Below, one piece after another: positions 16,855-24,553 of a stretch of DNA of 64,000 nucleotides. Numbering within the stretch: position 1 is the first letter of the stretch; every line of letters begins with the position of its first letter. Source of the DNA: CAMDKS01 sp964402975 (GTDB lineage: Bacteria; Bdellovibrionota_B; Oligoflexia; Oligoflexales; RGVZ01); NCBI GenBank assembly GCA_964402975.1, contig CAYOEM010000006.1:62001-126000 (forward strand). Direction: 5' to 3'. The notes beneath the pieces were generated by a model that was not told the DNA's origin, searched no databases, and saw nothing but the letters and a program-made list of their open reading frames with translations. The position numbers were made by a program, and so were the translations under genes.

Positions 16855-18087
16855 TTATAGACCCGAGCACATCTTGGCGATCTTGAGTTCGTCAATGATC
16901 GCGCCTAATAATTTTGAAGGCCGATCGGCGCCTTCGAGCGCAGCACGCATAAGTGGTAGACCGATTCCAGCCATGTCGGCGCCCACGTTCAGAGCTTTTA
17001 GGACTGTCAGTCCATCGCGAATGCCGCCGGTCGCAATAATTGATGATTTTGGAAGTGCCAGGCGTAAATCGCGCACTGCTTTGGCAGTTGGTATGCCCCA
17101 GTTACGAAACACCTCGCCGCGGCGTTGGATGATTGGATCAATCGCTCGAAGACCCTCGATTAAAGCCCAAGACGTTCCGCCCGATCCCCCGACATCAAAA
17201 CAAGAGACCCCGACCTCTGCAAGTCGTTTAGCTGTTGGGACATCAAGACCCACGCCAACTTCCTTGACGATGACGGGACGCTTGAGTTTTGTAGTCACAT
17301 GTCCGATTTTTTCTATCACGCCTCTAAAGTCTCGGTCACCTTCAATTTGAATGAGCTCCTGTAAAACATTGACGTGGATAGCGAGCGCATCTGCAGAGAT
17401 CATGTCCACAGCTCGCTCGCATAGGTCTAGATAGTTTTTAGATCTTAGCTGTCCAATGCCAATATTCCCGATCAAGAAAAGCTTGGGGTATTTGCGCTTA
17501 ACTCTAAAAATGTCGGCATGAGCTTCGTTCTCAAGAGCCATACGCTGTGATCCAACGCCCATAGGTATATTGTGAGCTGTAGCGGCCTCGGCAAGACGTT
17601 CGTTGATCATCGTGCCCTGTGCGACACCACCTGTCATTCCAGTTATAAGGATTGGAGCGCTGAATCTAGATCCCAGAAAAGATACGGACGTATCGATATC
17701 GTCCCAACTCGTCTCGGGAAGTGCTAACACGGGAAGTTCAATGTCTTCAAATCCATTTCGACGATCTGAGTGCTCTACGTCTTTCTCGGCGCAGATATTA
17801 AGATGCTGAGACTTTCGAAGTCCGTGCAGAAAATCACGAATTTCATGTTGTGAATCTTCGTGGAATGATATCAGGCCATCAATACAGCTTCCGACTTTGA
17901 AGGCGGGAGATGGACGTCTCTCACTGCCAATAGAAATTGACCTAATGTCAGTAGGTTTTAAGGCAAGATCCTGATGCTGCCACGTCACCCAAGCCGATGA
18001 TTCCGAAATGGCGATAAGCTCGCCTTGATGCGTTCGGCCATCATGGGTTAAGGCGGTTAATGGAAGATGTGGTGTTACTTGAATCAT
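16855..18087 (-). CDS. fni: Type 2 isopentenyl-diphosphate delta-isomerase with N-terminal extension
   Basis: FMN-dependent enzyme interconverting IPP and DMAPP for isoprenoid synthesis. The IDI-2 core starts near residue 88 (RKSQHLNIC). Visible motifs are ITGMTGGVAQGT, IPMGVGSQRMALE, HVNVLQELIQIEGDRDF (family LQExxQPEG, with Ile for Pro), PVIVKEVGVGL, FDVGGSGGTSW and a GIRDG near the end, all fitting an FMN/Mg2+ site. The first roughly 85 residues are extra compared with typical IDI-2 proteins of about 340-350 residues and look like a small beta-rich domain. ATG at 18087 lies 5 bases after the yhbY stop, so the two are co-transcribed. No mevalonate-pathway genes are adjacent. Confidence 0.9.
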   Translation of the reverse strand: MIQVTPHLPLTALTHDGRTHQGELIAISESSAWVTWQHQDLALKPTDIRSISIGSERRPSPAFKVGSCIDGLISFHEDSQHEIRDFLHGLRKSQHLNICAEKDVEHSDRRNGFEDIELPVLALPETSWDDIDTSVSFLGSRFSAPILITGMTGGVAQGTMINERLAEAATAHNIPMGVGSQRMALENEAHADIFRVKRKYPKLFLIGNIGIGQLRSKNYLDLCERAVDMISADALAIHVNVLQELIQIEGDRDFRGVIEKIGHVTTKLKRPVIVKEVGVGLDVPTAKRLAEVGVSCFDVGGSGGTSWALIEGLRAIDPIIQRRGEVFRNWGIPTAKAVRDLRLALPKSSIIATGGIRDGLTVLKALNVGADMAGIGLPLMRAALEGADRPSKLLGAIIDELKIAKMCSGL

Positions 18088-18092
18088 AACGA

Positions 18093-18401
18093 CTAGGATT
18101 CACCGGTTAGTTCTTTGGTGATGCGACCTGGCTTTTTAGATTTTCTGTAAATGACGAGTTGATGGCCGATGGTTTGGACGACCTCAGCTTTAATACTCGA
18201 CATAAGGGAATTGACGACTTCGTGGAAGTCGTCTTGATTTGCCGAGGGTAGTTTTATCTTAATGAGCTCGTGGTCTTCGAGGGCCTTGTCAGTTGCTTTT
18301 AATACCGCTTCGGTAAGGCCGTCTTTGCCAAGCATAACGACAGGGCTCAGATGATGTGCCTTTCCTCGCAAGAAAGAGCGTTGTTTGGGGGATAGTGACA
18401 T
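18093..18401 (-). CDS. yhbY: YhbY/CRM-domain RNA-binding protein
   Basis: Small ribosome-assembly-associated RNA-binding protein with a CRS1/YhbY (CRM) domain. About 102 residues match the family. It begins MSLSPKQRSFLRGKAHHLSPVV and contains the conserved LGKDGLTEAV loop, then a helix with ELIKIKLP and the final IGHQLVIYRKS strand. The frame extends to 18449, but ATG 18401 aligns with family starts and has AGAGG upstream. It is the first gene of a pair with the IPP isomerase. Confidence 0.92.
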   Translation of the reverse strand: MSLSPKQRSFLRGKAHHLSPVVMLGKDGLTEAVLKATDKALEDHELIKIKLPSANQDDFHEVVNSLMSSIKAEVVQTIGHQLVIYRKSKKPGRITKELTGES

Positions 18402-18555
18402 GGACCGTAAACCTCTAAGGATAATTGCCTCAAATGCCGCAGATATCACGGCATTAAGGTAATTCCCACGAGAAACCTCAGACGTGTCTCTGCGACTTTA
18501 AAAAGTCAATAAAAACAGTAATTTAAATACAATTGAGAGTTCCGTGGTCCAATCC

Positions 18556-18780
18556 CTACTTCCGAAATAGCAGGCTAATAAGCGACAGTAGGGCACTTAA
18601 AACGAGGCAGGTGACGATGGGTATATAGATCTTGGTGCTTTCCCGTTCGATGATGATGTCACCCGGCAGACGACCCAGTTTTAGATAATTGAAAATGCCA
18701 AGTTGGATGAGCGTGCCAACAATAAGTAGCAAAATGCCGGCACCAATGAGCATTTTGGCAATAGGATCCAATGTATTCAA
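18556..18780 (-). CDS. DUF2905 small membrane protein
   Basis: 74 residues with two transmembrane helices (about 10-30 and 51-70) joined by a loop containing LGRLPGDIIIERES. That loop and the phenolic/hydrophobic second helix (YIPIVTCLVLSALLSL) are the DUF2905 signature. Inner-membrane location is expected; function is not established. It is divergent from yhhQ with about 170 bases between starts. Confidence 0.88.
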   Translation of the reverse strand: MNTLDPIAKMLIGAGILLLIVGTLIQLGIFNYLKLGRLPGDIIIERESTKIYIPIVTCLVLSALLSLISLLFRK

Positions 18781-18953
18781 TTATTGCTCCTCAGCGGTGA
18801 TGGGTTAATGAGATTTAAAACACTACTTCTTAGATTGAAACACTCATAGATAAATCATGGTGAGATTTTCGTCAAATCAGTATGAGGACATCACCACTGT
18901 CAGAGGTTCTAGAAGTATGTTAAAATCTCGTTTTGAAAGGTGGCTTAGCCCGT

Positions 18954-19640
18954 ATGTCTGGACAATCTCGTAGCTACAAATATTACGACCTCATTATGGC
19001 CGTCTTCGTGACCGTGCTTCTTTGTTCCAATCTGATTGGCGTGACAAAAGTAGTTACTGTAGGGGGCTTAACGTTTGGTGGCGGTAATCTTTTTTTCCCG
19101 ATCAGCTATCTTTTTGGAGATGTTTTGACTGAGGTTTATGGTTACGCGCGTTCTAGAAGGGTCGTTTGGGCGGGTTTTTGTGCCATGATTTTTGCCGCAT
19201 TTATGTCATGGGTTGTTATAAGTTTACCGCCGGCTGAGGGTTACACAGGACAGCAGGCTATTGAACAGGTCTTTGGATCCACGCCTCGCATTGTTCTTGC
19301 CTCCATGGTGGCCTACTTTGCAGGCGAGTTCACAAATTCGTTTGTGCTGGCGAAAATGAAAATTCTAACAGCTGGCAAGCACCTTTGGATGCGTACGATC
19401 GGATCGACGATCTGTGGTGAGGCCGTCGACTCGAGTATCTTTTATCCGCTGGCATTCTTGGGGATTTGGGATTTCAAACTATTGATCACCGTAGCGATTA
19501 CAAATTACTTTTTAAAGGTTATGTGGGAGGTTCTCGCTACGCCATTCACCTATAAAATCGTGGCGGCCATCAAGCGGGCAGAAAACGAAGACTATTACGA
19601 CTACAAAACCGATTTCACGCCATTTAGTCTAAAGGTTTGA
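18954..19640 (+). CDS. yhhQ: Queuosine precursor transporter (YhhQ/VUT family)
   Basis: Inner-membrane protein importing the queuosine precursor (preQ0/preQ1 or queuine). About six hydrophobic segments are visible. Family motifs include FPISYLFGDVLTEVYGY in the second quarter, ASMVAYFAGEFTNSFVLAK in the middle and STICGEAVDSSIFYPLAF later, all strongly conserved in VUT/YhhQ proteins. The start ATG 18954 has AAAGGTGG about 10 bases upstream; the frame also opens with TTG 18933. It connects to the Tgt-containing fusion about 20 kb away. The glutaminyl cyclase gene follows after 4 bases. Confidence 0.92.
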   Translation: MSGQSRSYKYYDLIMAVFVTVLLCSNLIGVTKVVTVGGLTFGGGNLFFPISYLFGDVLTEVYGYARSRRVVWAGFCAMIFAAFMSWVVISLPPAEGYTGQQAIEQVFGSTPRIVLASMVAYFAGEFTNSFVLAKMKILTAGKHLWMRTIGSTICGEAVDSSIFYPLAFLGIWDFKLLITVAITNYFLKVMWEVLATPFTYKIVAAIKRAENEDYYDYKTDFTPFSLKV

Positions 19641-19644
19641 CGCG

Positions 19645-20481
19645 TTGACGCTGTCCTGGTTCAAGCTTGCGAAGGTATACCGGGTGGCTATGTCCACGGC
19701 GCTTTTGACTGTGGCCATTCAAATTTTAACGATGGAATGCGCCGCACTAGCCGGGAGCGTACCAAAGACTGTCGGTCAAGCTCAGCCCAAGGTGCTTTCA
19801 TGGACTAGGACGAATGAATTTCCGCACGATCCATCCGCGTTTACGCAAGGGTTTGAAGTCTGGGATAAACAGTATTTTCTCGAGTCCACGGGACACTACG
19901 GAAAAAGCGAGATACGGCGAGTTGATAGGGCCACGGGAGTTGTTAAATCGCGGACGAGTCTTGATAAAAGCTATTTCGGCGAGGGAGTCACGCGTCATGG
20001 GGAGGACGTCTTTCAGCTGACATGGCGTGAAGGTCTTATTTTACGCTGGGGATTCTCTGAAAAATCTGGCTTTGATCTGAAGTCGACGTCTTTTTGGATT
20101 GGAGAAGGTTGGGGTATTACAGCCGGTTGCGGGTCTCTTTGGGCATCGAACGGCTCAAGTGACCTTATTGAAGTTAACGTTAGGACTTTGAAGCCAAAGA
20201 AAACAGTAAAGGTCACCCTCGCGGGACAGGAGTTTGATCGACTTAATGAGCTCGAGTGCGTCGACGGTAAAATTATGGCGAACGTCTACATGTCTTCAAC
20301 TGTTGTCGTTATTAATCCTAAAACTGGGGTTATTGATTCCATGATAGACCTGTCTACACTAGTCCCGAATGGCTTATCGATAGAGGCTGTAGCCAACGGG
20401 CTTGCTTGGGACAAGACAAAGCGAAAGCTATATGTGACTGGTAAGTATTGGCCGAAGGTGTTCGAGTTGTCGCTGAAGTAA
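19645..20481 (+). CDS. Secreted glutaminyl-peptide cyclotransferase (plant/bacterial type)
   Basis: Beta-propeller glutaminyl cyclase (PF05096) converting N-terminal Gln to pyroglutamate in exported proteins. A signal peptide is visible (hydrophobic segment ending near AALAGS, about residues 16-38). The mature part holds FPHDPSAFTQGFE, LESTGHYGKSEIR, YFGEGVTRHGEDVFQLTW, NELECVDGKIMANVY and the terminal GLAWDKTKRKLYVTGKYWPKVFE, all family landmarks. The start is TTG 19645, four bases after yhhQ, or ATG 19690, which still leaves a short signal peptide; neither has a strong ribosome site. It is convergent with the DUF456 gene. Confidence 0.88.
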   Translation: MTLSWFKLAKVYRVAMSTALLTVAIQILTMECAALAGSVPKTVGQAQPKVLSWTRTNEFPHDPSAFTQGFEVWDKQYFLESTGHYGKSEIRRVDRATGVVKSRTSLDKSYFGEGVTRHGEDVFQLTWREGLILRWGFSEKSGFDLKSTSFWIGEGWGITAGCGSLWASNGSSDLIEVNVRTLKPKKTVKVTLAGQEFDRLNELECVDGKIMANVYMSSTVVVINPKTGVIDSMIDLSTLVPNGLSIEAVANGLAWDKTKRKLYVTGKYWPKVFELSLK

Positions 20482-20509
20482 ATATATCACCATGAATTGA
20501 GCGTATCTT

Positions 20510-21040
20510 TCAGATAATGGCCGCTGTGACCGCCATGACGAGCAGCACTCCTGCGATTAGAATTTTGGTAATACTGCCAAATAGTCGACCCCAGAACGCA
20601 ATCTTGCCGAGTCGCAAGCTCTCATCATGATCCTTACCAAGAGATTTTTCACCAATAAATGCGCCGATCAATGCGCCTAAAGCTCCGCCAAATATCAGGC
20701 CTATAATCGTACCTATAATAGGCAAAAAGCTTAAGATCCCAGCGCCAAAAAAACTTCCAATGATCGAGCCGACTAGCGCTAAGAATGCGCCTCGAGGACT
20801 TGCACCCTTGGCCAGTCCTGCCGCGCTCAAGACAAACTCAAAGATTTCTCCAAGAATTGCCAGGAGGAGCATACAAACCAAAACAGGTGCTCCGATGACG
20901 ATGCCAGACGTTGGTGGCACTAGTACAGTGAAGAGCAGCGTTACGATTAAGATGGCCCAGTTCCCGGGAAGGCCAAAGAGCGTGAGTACGGCGCATCCAG
21001 TGAGGAGTAAAAACAACAGAATGATGAGCGCAACTGTCAT
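20510..21040 (-). CDS. DUF456 integral membrane protein
   Basis: 176 residues, nearly all hydrophobic, with about four to five transmembrane segments and glycine zipper-like repeats (GSIIGSFFGAGI, IIGLIFGGALGALIGAFIGE). The N-terminal FGLPGNWAIL and central ILGEIFEFVLS are characteristic of DUF456. Function unknown. It lies 7 bases downstream of uppP on the same strand, so it is probably co-transcribed and may act in the envelope. Confidence 0.88.
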   Translation of the reverse strand: MTVALIILLFLLLTGCAVLTLFGLPGNWAILIVTLLFTVLVPPTSGIVIGAPVLVCMLLLAILGEIFEFVLSAAGLAKGASPRGAFLALVGSIIGSFFGAGILSFLPIIGTIIGLIFGGALGALIGAFIGEKSLGKDHDESLRLGKIAFWGRLFGSITKILIAGVLLVMAVTAAII

Positions 21041-21047
21041 TAGCTAC

Positions 21048-21896
21048 CTAGGCGGAGAGGTATACTGCCACGATCACGGCGAGTAGCATTCTGTACCAAC
21101 CAAATGGTTGTAGTCCGTGTTTACCAAGCCAGGCAACGAGTCCCTTGACACAAAGAAACGCTGAGACAGCCGCCACGACAAGACCCACAGTGATAGCGTC
21201 CATGCCCACATGGTTGATTAAATGATGTCCCTCTTTTAGCGCCTTAAATCCGGTAGCAGCCAGTAGAGTGGGTAGCCCCAAGAGAAATGAAAATTCAGCG
21301 GCCGCAACAGGTGAAAGGCCCACCCATTGGCCCCCAAGTATCGTCATCATGGATCTGGATGTGCCAGGCCACATGGCCACACATTGTAGTAGTCCAATTT
21401 TAACAGCGCTTGTCACATCAAGAGCATCGATGGATTTTCCGTTTGCTCGCCGCTCGGCAGCCGTGTCTGAACGGTCCCATACAACCATGGCGACTCCGCC
21501 AATCGCTAAAGCAAATACGGTCGGCCACTCTTGCTGAAGATGGGTTTTGATCACTTTGTGGAGTAAAAGGCCAATAACCATGGCCGGAATAAAGGCGGCC
21601 GTGATGTTAATGAGTAGCTTTTTGCCGGCCGGATTTTTACCCATAAGACCTAGTAGCATCTCTTTAACTTTGCCGGTATAGGCGTAAAGCACAGCGATGA
21701 TAGCGCCGCTTTGTATGACGATCTCAAAGGCTTCGATAGCGTCTTTTTGCTCCTCAGTGAAAGATCCATTGCCTCTAAGGCCTAGCCAATAGTCGACTAA
21801 GATAAGATGCCCCGTGGAGGAGACGGGCAAGTACTCGGTGACTCCCTCGACCAGGCCGAGGATGGCTGCTTGGGTTAGAGTCATAATATTGTCCAT
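21048..21896 (-). CDS. uppP: Undecaprenyl-diphosphate phosphatase UppP (BacA)
   Basis: Inner-membrane phosphatase recycling undecaprenyl diphosphate for peptidoglycan and O-antigen synthesis; it also gives bacitracin tolerance. The two active-site motifs are clear: EGVTEYLPVSSTGHL near the N-terminus and PGTSRSMMTILGG in the middle. The 282 residues and roughly eight hydrophobic segments match the family. ATG 21896 has GAGGA about 10 bases upstream; an in-frame ATG four codons later is possible. A TATAAT at 21939-21944 on this strand is a likely promoter element. Confidence 0.95.
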   Translation of the reverse strand: MDNIMTLTQAAILGLVEGVTEYLPVSSTGHLILVDYWLGLRGNGSFTEEQKDAIEAFEIVIQSGAIIAVLYAYTGKVKEMLLGLMGKNPAGKKLLINITAAFIPAMVIGLLLHKVIKTHLQQEWPTVFALAIGGVAMVVWDRSDTAAERRANGKSIDALDVTSAVKIGLLQCVAMWPGTSRSMMTILGGQWVGLSPVAAAEFSFLLGLPTLLAATGFKALKEGHHLINHVGMDAITVGLVVAAVSAFLCVKGLVAWLGKHGLQPFGWYRMLLAVIVAVYLSA

Positions 21897-21938
21897 GGCT
21901 ATTCAGTCCTCATAGCGACTAGTCTGGGTGCAGCACAT

Positions 21939-21944
21939 ATTATA
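21939..21944 (-). promoter_or_regulatory. Candidate -10 element for uppP
   Basis: The minus strand reads TATAAT here, 43 bases before the uppP start codon. The -35 region is weak, so the call rests on the -10 match and its position. Confidence 0.35.
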
Positions 21945-21979
21945 CATGTATTTGTTTTGTTGCAGATCTTATAAGAACA

Positions 21980-22013
21980 AAAAAGGCTGGAATCCGAAGA
22001 TTCCAGCCTTTTT
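21980..22013 (-). terminator. Strong intrinsic terminator of the porin gene
   Basis: A 10-bp perfect stem (GGCTGGAATC paired with GATTCCAGCC) with a four-base loop is flanked by AAAAA and TTTTT. Read on the minus strand, the loop is C(TTCG)G, the extra-stable UUCG tetraloop, followed by five T. It lies 25 bases past the porin stop. The flanking A and T runs also let it work for plus-strand transcription. Confidence 0.93.
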
Positions 22014-22038
22014 GCTTTGGTCTTTCGACCGTACTAGC

Positions 22039-23121
22039 TTACATGGAAGCTGTTACGCCGAAGTTGAAACCAGTCATAGTTGTCTTGTCGTCTTTTTTCT
22101 GAGCGTTTTTCTCAGTCATCGCATTGTTCATGTAAACAGCGTGCAGACGGCAGCTGTCGTCAAGAGCATGCTCAACACCAAGGCTTAGGTTCATGCCTTT
22201 CATGTCGCCGATGTCATCTTTTGCGCCAAACTTCCAGCTCTCAGATACAACTTTAAGGAATGGAGTTGATTTGCCAACTGGGTACTTGACGTGAGCGATC
22301 ATAGAAGCGATGTCGTTGTCTTTAGCGCCTGCAACGTCTTTTTGCTTGTGGAACTTAACAGTGTCGTACTCAAGTTCAACATTTGCGCCAGAGAAGGAAG
22401 CCTGAGCGCCAACGCCAACTTGTGTTTCGTAGCCGTCGCCGTAGTTAACTGATCCACCAGCATCTGTAGTGCCTTTTGTGCTCGATGTGCGCACTTGGGT
22501 GTACGAGATGATCGGTTTGATACCGCTAACGTTGCCGCGGTATTGAAGAGCTGTCGTCAAACCACCTGATGTCTTGAACATTGTCTTAACAGTCGAGGTT
22601 TTGCCGTTGACGGTTACGTCATTGGACCAGCCTTGAACGCCTTCAACAGCCTGTACGCTGACATTGTGGTCTGGAGCGAGAGCAAAGTCCACGCGAGCAC
22701 CAGTGGAGTTCGCTGGAGCGTGCATTGCAGCCCATGACCAGTCATATTGATCGATTGCTTCGTAGCTGTTCTCAACGCCTTGAGCCAAGACTTTCATCTT
22801 ACCAAAGTGTGCTGTAATCATATCGTTAACTTTGTGGCTTGCAACAGCTGAATAAAGCTCATTACTGTTAGCATAGTACGTAATAGCAAGGCTGTGCGCA
22901 TCTTTCGAGCCGGTCAGTGTGAACTGAGCGCGGTTCAGAGAAACCTCCGATGACTTGGAAGTTGTTTTTGTGCCGCCGTTTGGAGCATCTTCCGTCGTTG
23001 ATTGCTGAGCATCAACGCGAACTCGACCACCAATTGACCAGCTTCCTTTTGAGTCTTGAGCGGCTGCGGCAGTAGCAAATCCAGCTACAACGCCAACAAC
23101 TAATAGATTCTTAACGATCAT
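22039..23121 (-). CDS. Major outer-membrane porin-like beta-barrel
   Basis: 360 residues: a signal peptide (MIVKNLLVVGVVAGFATAAAAQ, cleavage after AAA) and a mature protein rich in alternating beta-strand patterns (SWSIGGRVRVDAQQ, SEVSLNRAQFTL, AHFGKMKV, TGARVDFALAPDHNVSV). This is the pattern of a trimeric-type porin or phosphate-selective-porin relative. The upstream frame reaches 23253, but GGAGG eight bases before ATG 23121, the signal peptide and a promoter inside the extra stretch fix the start. Its tight codon choice, strong ribosome site, promoter and terminator suggest very high expression. The last residue is Met rather than the usual aromatic. Confidence 0.85.
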   Translation of the reverse strand: MIVKNLLVVGVVAGFATAAAAQDSKGSWSIGGRVRVDAQQSTTEDAPNGGTKTTSKSSEVSLNRAQFTLTGSKDAHSLAITYYANSNELYSAVASHKVNDMITAHFGKMKVLAQGVENSYEAIDQYDWSWAAMHAPANSTGARVDFALAPDHNVSVQAVEGVQGWSNDVTVNGKTSTVKTMFKTSGGLTTALQYRGNVSGIKPIISYTQVRTSSTKGTTDAGGSVNYGDGYETQVGVGAQASFSGANVELEYDTVKFHKQKDVAGAKDNDIASMIAHVKYPVGKSTPFLKVVSESWKFGAKDDIGDMKGMNLSLGVEHALDDSCRLHAVYMNNAMTEKNAQKKDDKTTMTGFNFGVTASM

Positions 23122-23164
23122 GAAATATCCTCCGATAAAGGTTTGGTTTGGAACCTTAAAAAAA

Positions 23165-23194
23165 ATTATATCAGGGTGGAAAAGCAAAAGTCCA
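23165..23194 (-). promoter_or_regulatory. Porin promoter (TGGACT-N18-TATAAT)
   Basis: The minus strand has TATAAT at 23170-23165 and TGGACT (4 of 6 to TTGACA) 18 bases upstream. This implies a leader of about 35-40 bases ending at the GGAGG site of the porin start at 23121. Confidence 0.6.
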
Positions 23195-23316
23195 GAAATT
23201 GTCTTCATGGTGACGGGGGGATACGTGCAATTGTTCAAAAAACAAACAGACAACTTTTAATGCTTTTGTCGCTTGTTCTATAGTTTTTTGAAGGACTAAA
23301 AATCTCTCAAGCCTTC

Positions 23317-23796
23317 TCAGCTCTTGCGTTTGACAGACAATGTCAAAGTAAAATTTGCTACCACTTCATCGCCGTATTTGCTAGGCACTGTCGCTTTTAT
23401 ATTCATTTGGGACTCATGCCGCTCTGTGGAGGTTGCAACCTGGGCAACTAGAGTTTTGATTTTGTGACCATCTTGGCAGGTGAAGTGCACGTCACCATCG
23501 GCCCGTTTGAGAAATTGAGCGCTCATGTCTTTGAACACAAATGACGTTTTTAGTTTCGCTTCGGCAGCTAGATTCATGAATAAAAGACCTCCTGCTAGAT
23601 CCGCACCCACCGCCAGAGCGCCAAAATACATGCTTCCCAGGTGATTTTGGGTTCGGCGATTCAGGGGAATCACGATCTCGGTATGGTCGACGCCAACGTC
23701 AATGACGCGAGGTGCTACGAACCAGATCATCGGAATCTTGGTAAAACCAAAAACCCTGATCTTCATCGTCTCTTTCAATCTATCAAAGGCGTTCAT
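23317..23796 (-). CDS. DUF4442 hotdog-fold protein (PaaI thioesterase-like)
   Basis: 159 residues of the DUF4442/YiiD-C-like hotdog group, related to acyl-CoA thioesterases. The hallmark is the strand-helix junction LNRRTQNHLGSMYFGALAVGAD at about residues 45-65, where NHLGSMYFGAL replaces the catalytic segment of PaaI. A second marker is the central KTSFVFKDMSAQFLKRADG strand pair. Substrate unknown. ATG 23796 is 3 bases downstream of the lipoprotein stop on the same strand, so the two are likely co-transcribed. Confidence 0.82.
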   Translation of the reverse strand: MNAFDRLKETMKIRVFGFTKIPMIWFVAPRVIDVGVDHTEIVIPLNRRTQNHLGSMYFGALAVGADLAGGLLFMNLAAEAKLKTSFVFKDMSAQFLKRADGDVHFTCQDGHKIKTLVAQVATSTERHESQMNIKATVPSKYGDEVVANFTLTLSVKRKS

Positions 23797-23799
23797 GGC

Positions 23800-24339
23800 T
23801 CAGTCACCGTCATCATAGTTGACTGTGAAGGCTGGAGCAGAGACGACTTCATTGCCGTCGTCGTCTGTTGATATTGTGTCACCCCATGCCACTTTTATCG
23901 TGACAACTTGTCCTTTGTTTTTCGTAACGGTGAAGCCGTCGCTTAAAACCATCTCGCCTGACGAGAGTTCCAAACTTGTGGTTTTATCGTTTTTGCTCGT
24001 TATCAATACGGTTGGATCAAACTGAATATTGACCGATGCGATCGTTTTTCCGTCATGATCACTCATATCGAGTTTTTCAAATATAAGTTGTCCGCGGTCG
24101 ATGATTTTCACAGATGACGGATCACCGTCATAGAGATCGATTTCAGTGTTGTCGGTAGTCACAAGCTTTACGCCTTTGAAAAGGTAAAGCTGACTGCGGG
24201 GTGCGCTTGATCCCTCTGCTCCAGGCGGCGGCGAATGAATACCGTGCATGCGCACCTTAAAAGACGATGATGTCGTCGTGGAAACTCCGCATGAGCTGAC
24301 GAACCCCGCGAGCAGAATCAAGTTGAGAAGACATTTCAT
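23800..24339 (-). CDS. Lipoprotein of unknown function
   Basis: 179 residues. The signal peptide ends in the lipobox FVSSC at about residue 17. The mature region is beta-rich and acidic, with repeated short strands and an Asp-rich C-terminus (STDDDGNEVV, NYDDGD) that could bind divalent cations. The layout resembles DUF4382-like lipoproteins, but I would not assert that family. It is divergent from the giant lipoprotein gene with about 214 bases between starts; I see no clear promoter pair in that gap. Confidence 0.7.
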   Translation of the reverse strand: MKCLLNLILLAGFVSSCGVSTTTSSSFKVRMHGIHSPPPGAEGSSAPRSQLYLFKGVKLVTTDNTEIDLYDGDPSSVKIIDRGQLIFEKLDMSDHDGKTIASVNIQFDPTVLITSKNDKTTSLELSSGEMVLSDGFTVTKNKGQVVTIKVAWGDTISTDDDGNEVVSAPAFTVNYDDGD

Positions 24340-24553
24340 GGCGCGGTGACCCTCATGAGCTGTTTAAGACCCTATCACCCTAAAATCTTTTGAGGTTGTT
24401 CGGGTTCACAGGGGCCAAGCGTTAATTTGCGAAAAGTAGGCAACAACTGCCGAGTCGTAACATATTAAAATAAATAGGCTTTTTAAATTTTGAGGCTTTT
24501 CACTAAATAGATGTGAGTACCCGGCCGAATATCAAAGAGGTTGGGGGGTTAGG

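Noticed and set aside
16850..17350. Plus-strand ORF of 166 codons opposite the IPP isomerase
   Set aside because: It is the antisense shadow of a clearly recognised enzyme, with Ser/Pro/Thr-rich low-complexity translation.
18900..18942. AGAGGTTCTAG before yhhQ looked like the 5' half of a preQ1-I riboswitch
   Set aside because: The ACCC strand, the matching P1 stem and the A-rich tail with ribosome site are not present; only an 11-base match remains.
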